DNA from: Candidatus Bipolaricaulota bacterium
GTDB taxonomy: Bacteria > Bipolaricaulota > Bipolaricaulia > Bipolaricaulales > Bipolaricaulaceae
DNA length: 7,035 nucleotides
Reading direction: 5' to 3'
Assembly (NCBI GenBank): GCA_021163465.1
Contig: JAGGWU010000093.1
Span: 1-7,035, forward strand
In this document: in pieces, positions 5,987 to 7,035 of the stretch
Layout: each line of letters opens with the position of its first letter
Numbering within the stretch: the stretch's first letter is position 1
Notes under the pieces: model-generated
What the model was told of the DNA's origin: nothing
The model's database searches: none
The model's input: only the letters and a program-made list of their open reading frames with translations
Program-made: the position numbers and the translations under genes

Positions 5987-6949
5987 TCAAGCGGCGCGGG
6001 ACTCGGTGGCGAGGGCATGGGCCCAGCGCAGGGGCTCGGGCAGGGGATCCTCTTTCAAGAGGGAAGCCACGAGCTCAACGCTTGTTTTCAGGTCCGCGCG
6101 GTGTCCAGGGGAGATGAAAATGGTACGGTTGCGGCCGGTGCGCATGGCCGCCCCCACCGTCTCCCCTTCCAAGACCACGGGGCGCCACTCCCCGATGGAC
6201 ATCCCTTCCGTGTTTACCTCCCCGCAGAGAAGGCGCTTTGCCACCCCGACCGTGGGGCGATCGAGGAGGACGCCGAGATGCGTTGCGATCCCGACCCGGC
6301 GGGGGTGGAGGATTCCGTTCCCGTCTACCAAAATCACGTCCGGGGAAAGACCCTTCTCCTCCGCCTCGTGGATGGCGTCAAGATACAGGGGGAGCTCGCG
6401 GTAAGAAAGGTAGGTGGGAATGTAAGGAAACCGCACCTCACGCCTGACCTCCACGTAATCGAGGGGTTCCCCCCTGCGGTCGCAGACGACGCAGATCCCG
6501 ATGGCTTCAGAGTCCAGATATGCGGCGTCGACACCGGCCACTGTTTTTACGTCTTGGGGAAGCGGTTCCAGCCTCACCCGGCGCGCGATCTCCCCTTGTT
6601 CCCGACGCAGCCGTTCCAAGGGCCGGTCGGTTTTGAAATCGGCGAAAAAGTAACGGATGAGGGGTTTGACCTTAAGCCCCTCCACCCTTACGCCCTCCCG
6701 GCGCAATCTTTCAGCGAACTCCGCCGATTCCGCGAACTCGGCCTTTCCCACCGCCCCGGAGGCGTGGACCACTCGGTGGACGGGGAGTTCGTCGGCGTGG
6801 GAAGAGAGCCAACTCGCCACGAAGCGGACCGCCGCCGGATCCCCCAGGGCTTCGGCCAACGCTTTATAGGTGGTCACCCGCCCCGGGGGGATTTGCCTTG
6901 TCAGACGGTGAAGCTCCTCCTCGATATCGGGCAAATCCAACGCAAACAT
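5987..6949 (-). CDS. Alkyltransferase-like (ATL) domain fused to endonuclease V
   Basis: A two-domain DNA-repair protein of about 320 aa, numbered from ATG 6949. Residues 1-95 match the C-terminal DNA-binding half of O6-alkylguanine-DNA alkyltransferase: IPPGRVTTYKALAEALG (20-36), an AVRFVA helix carrying the likely Arg finger (Arg42), and LPVHRVVHASG (55-65). The acceptor motif is PVHR, not PCHR, so methyl transfer is not expected and a lesion-sensing ATL role is more likely. Residues from about 97 are endonuclease V, which cuts near deaminated purines such as hypoxanthine: AGVDAAY with Asp141, the PYIP wedge (175-178), Glu185, VDGNGILHPRR (208-218) with Asp209 and His215, GVAKRLL with Lys238, and SPGH with His283. 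All expected endonuclease V catalytic residues are present. GTG at 6964 is an alternative start (5 residues longer). Neither start has a strong ribosome binding site. AGT-endonuclease V fusions are known, for example in Ferroplasma. Confidence 0.92.
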   Translation of the reverse strand: MFALDLPDIEEELHRLTRQIPPGRVTTYKALAEALGDPAAVRFVASWLSSHADELPVHRVVHASGAVGKAEFAESAEFAERLRREGVRVEGLKVKPLIRYFFADFKTDRPLERLRREQGEIARRVRLEPLPQDVKTVAGVDAAYLDSEAIGICVVCDRRGEPLDYVEVRREVRFPYIPTYLSYRELPLYLDAIHEAEEKGLSPDVILVDGNGILHPRRVGIATHLGVLLDRPTVGVAKRLLCGEVNTEGMSIGEWRPVVLEGETVGAAMRTGRNRTIFISPGHRADLKTSVELVASLLKEDPLPEPLRWAHALATESRAA

Positions 6950-6956
6950 CGCTTCT

Positions 6957-7034
6957 TCAGTCACAAGGGCACGGGGGAAGGACCTCCAACTGCAGGGTGC
7001 GCGGATCGGAGAGATCGCCGTTGTCGTCCTCCAC
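6957..7034 (-). CDS. C-terminal tail of an unidentified protein, cut by the window edge
   Basis: An open frame enters from the right edge and ends at TGA 6959-6957, 7 nt before the ATG of the repair fusion. It reads VEDDNGDLSDPRTLQL, then EVLPPCPCD and stop. The DDNGD turn followed by an alternating hydrophobic strand resembles the last strands of Ig-like or PKD domains of secreted proteins, and the tail carries CPC near the end. This is inference from 25 residues. Another minus-strand frame ends at 6961, but its Gly/Arg/Ser/Pro-rich reading looks non-coding. The frame of the fusion gene is itself open to the edge. Confidence 0.4.
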   Translation of the reverse strand: MEDDNGDLSDPRTLQLEVLPPCPCD

Positions 7035-7035
7035 C

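Noticed and set aside
1..7035. CRISPR arrays, tRNA or rRNA genes, insertion-sequence ends, long direct repeats
   Set aside because: None was seen on either strand; the window is almost fully covered by recognisable protein genes.

Overview
This is a compact, GC-rich bacterial window (roughly 60% G+C by eye). Every convincing gene lies on the minus strand, so transcription runs from high to low coordinates. The dense packing, the stop/start overlaps, the bacterial-type SufB and the charged proteins with few long low-complexity stretches suggest a streamlined bacterium, possibly thermophilic. The sequence alone does not settle the phylum.

Layout in order of transcription. At the right edge (7034-6957) is the last 25 codons of an unidentified protein whose tail resembles the end of an Ig-like/PKD beta-sandwich domain. 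Next, 6949-5987 encodes a DNA-repair fusion: an O6-alkylguanine alkyltransferase-like (ATL) domain joined to endonuclease V. Its alkyl-acceptor cysteine is replaced by valine. A 63-bp gap (5986-5924) holds a plausible promoter. It is followed by a tightly coupled iron-sulfur assembly operon, sufC-sufB-sufS-sufU (5923-2270), in which all three junctions are 4-nt ATGA overlaps. No sufD lies in the cluster, and the SufU-like scaffold is unusually short.

Three further genes follow in the same direction: a zinc-dependent medium-chain alcohol dehydrogenase (2239-1241), a Uma2-family PD-(D/E)XK nuclease-like protein (1221-631), and a flavin-reductase-like FMN-binding protein with a very strong ribosome binding site and a GTG start (562-38). 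A possible further gene begins at a GTG overlapping that stop codon and leaves the window on the left.

How they fit together: SufS mobilises sulfur from cysteine, SufU receives or relays it, and the SufB-SufC ATPase complex builds the [Fe-S] cluster. The downstream dehydrogenase and flavoprotein are generic redox enzymes that may be co-transcribed by read-through, but nothing visible links them mechanistically to cluster assembly. I saw no tRNA, rRNA, CRISPR array, insertion sequence or long repeat. No gene-free stretch exceeds 300 bases.
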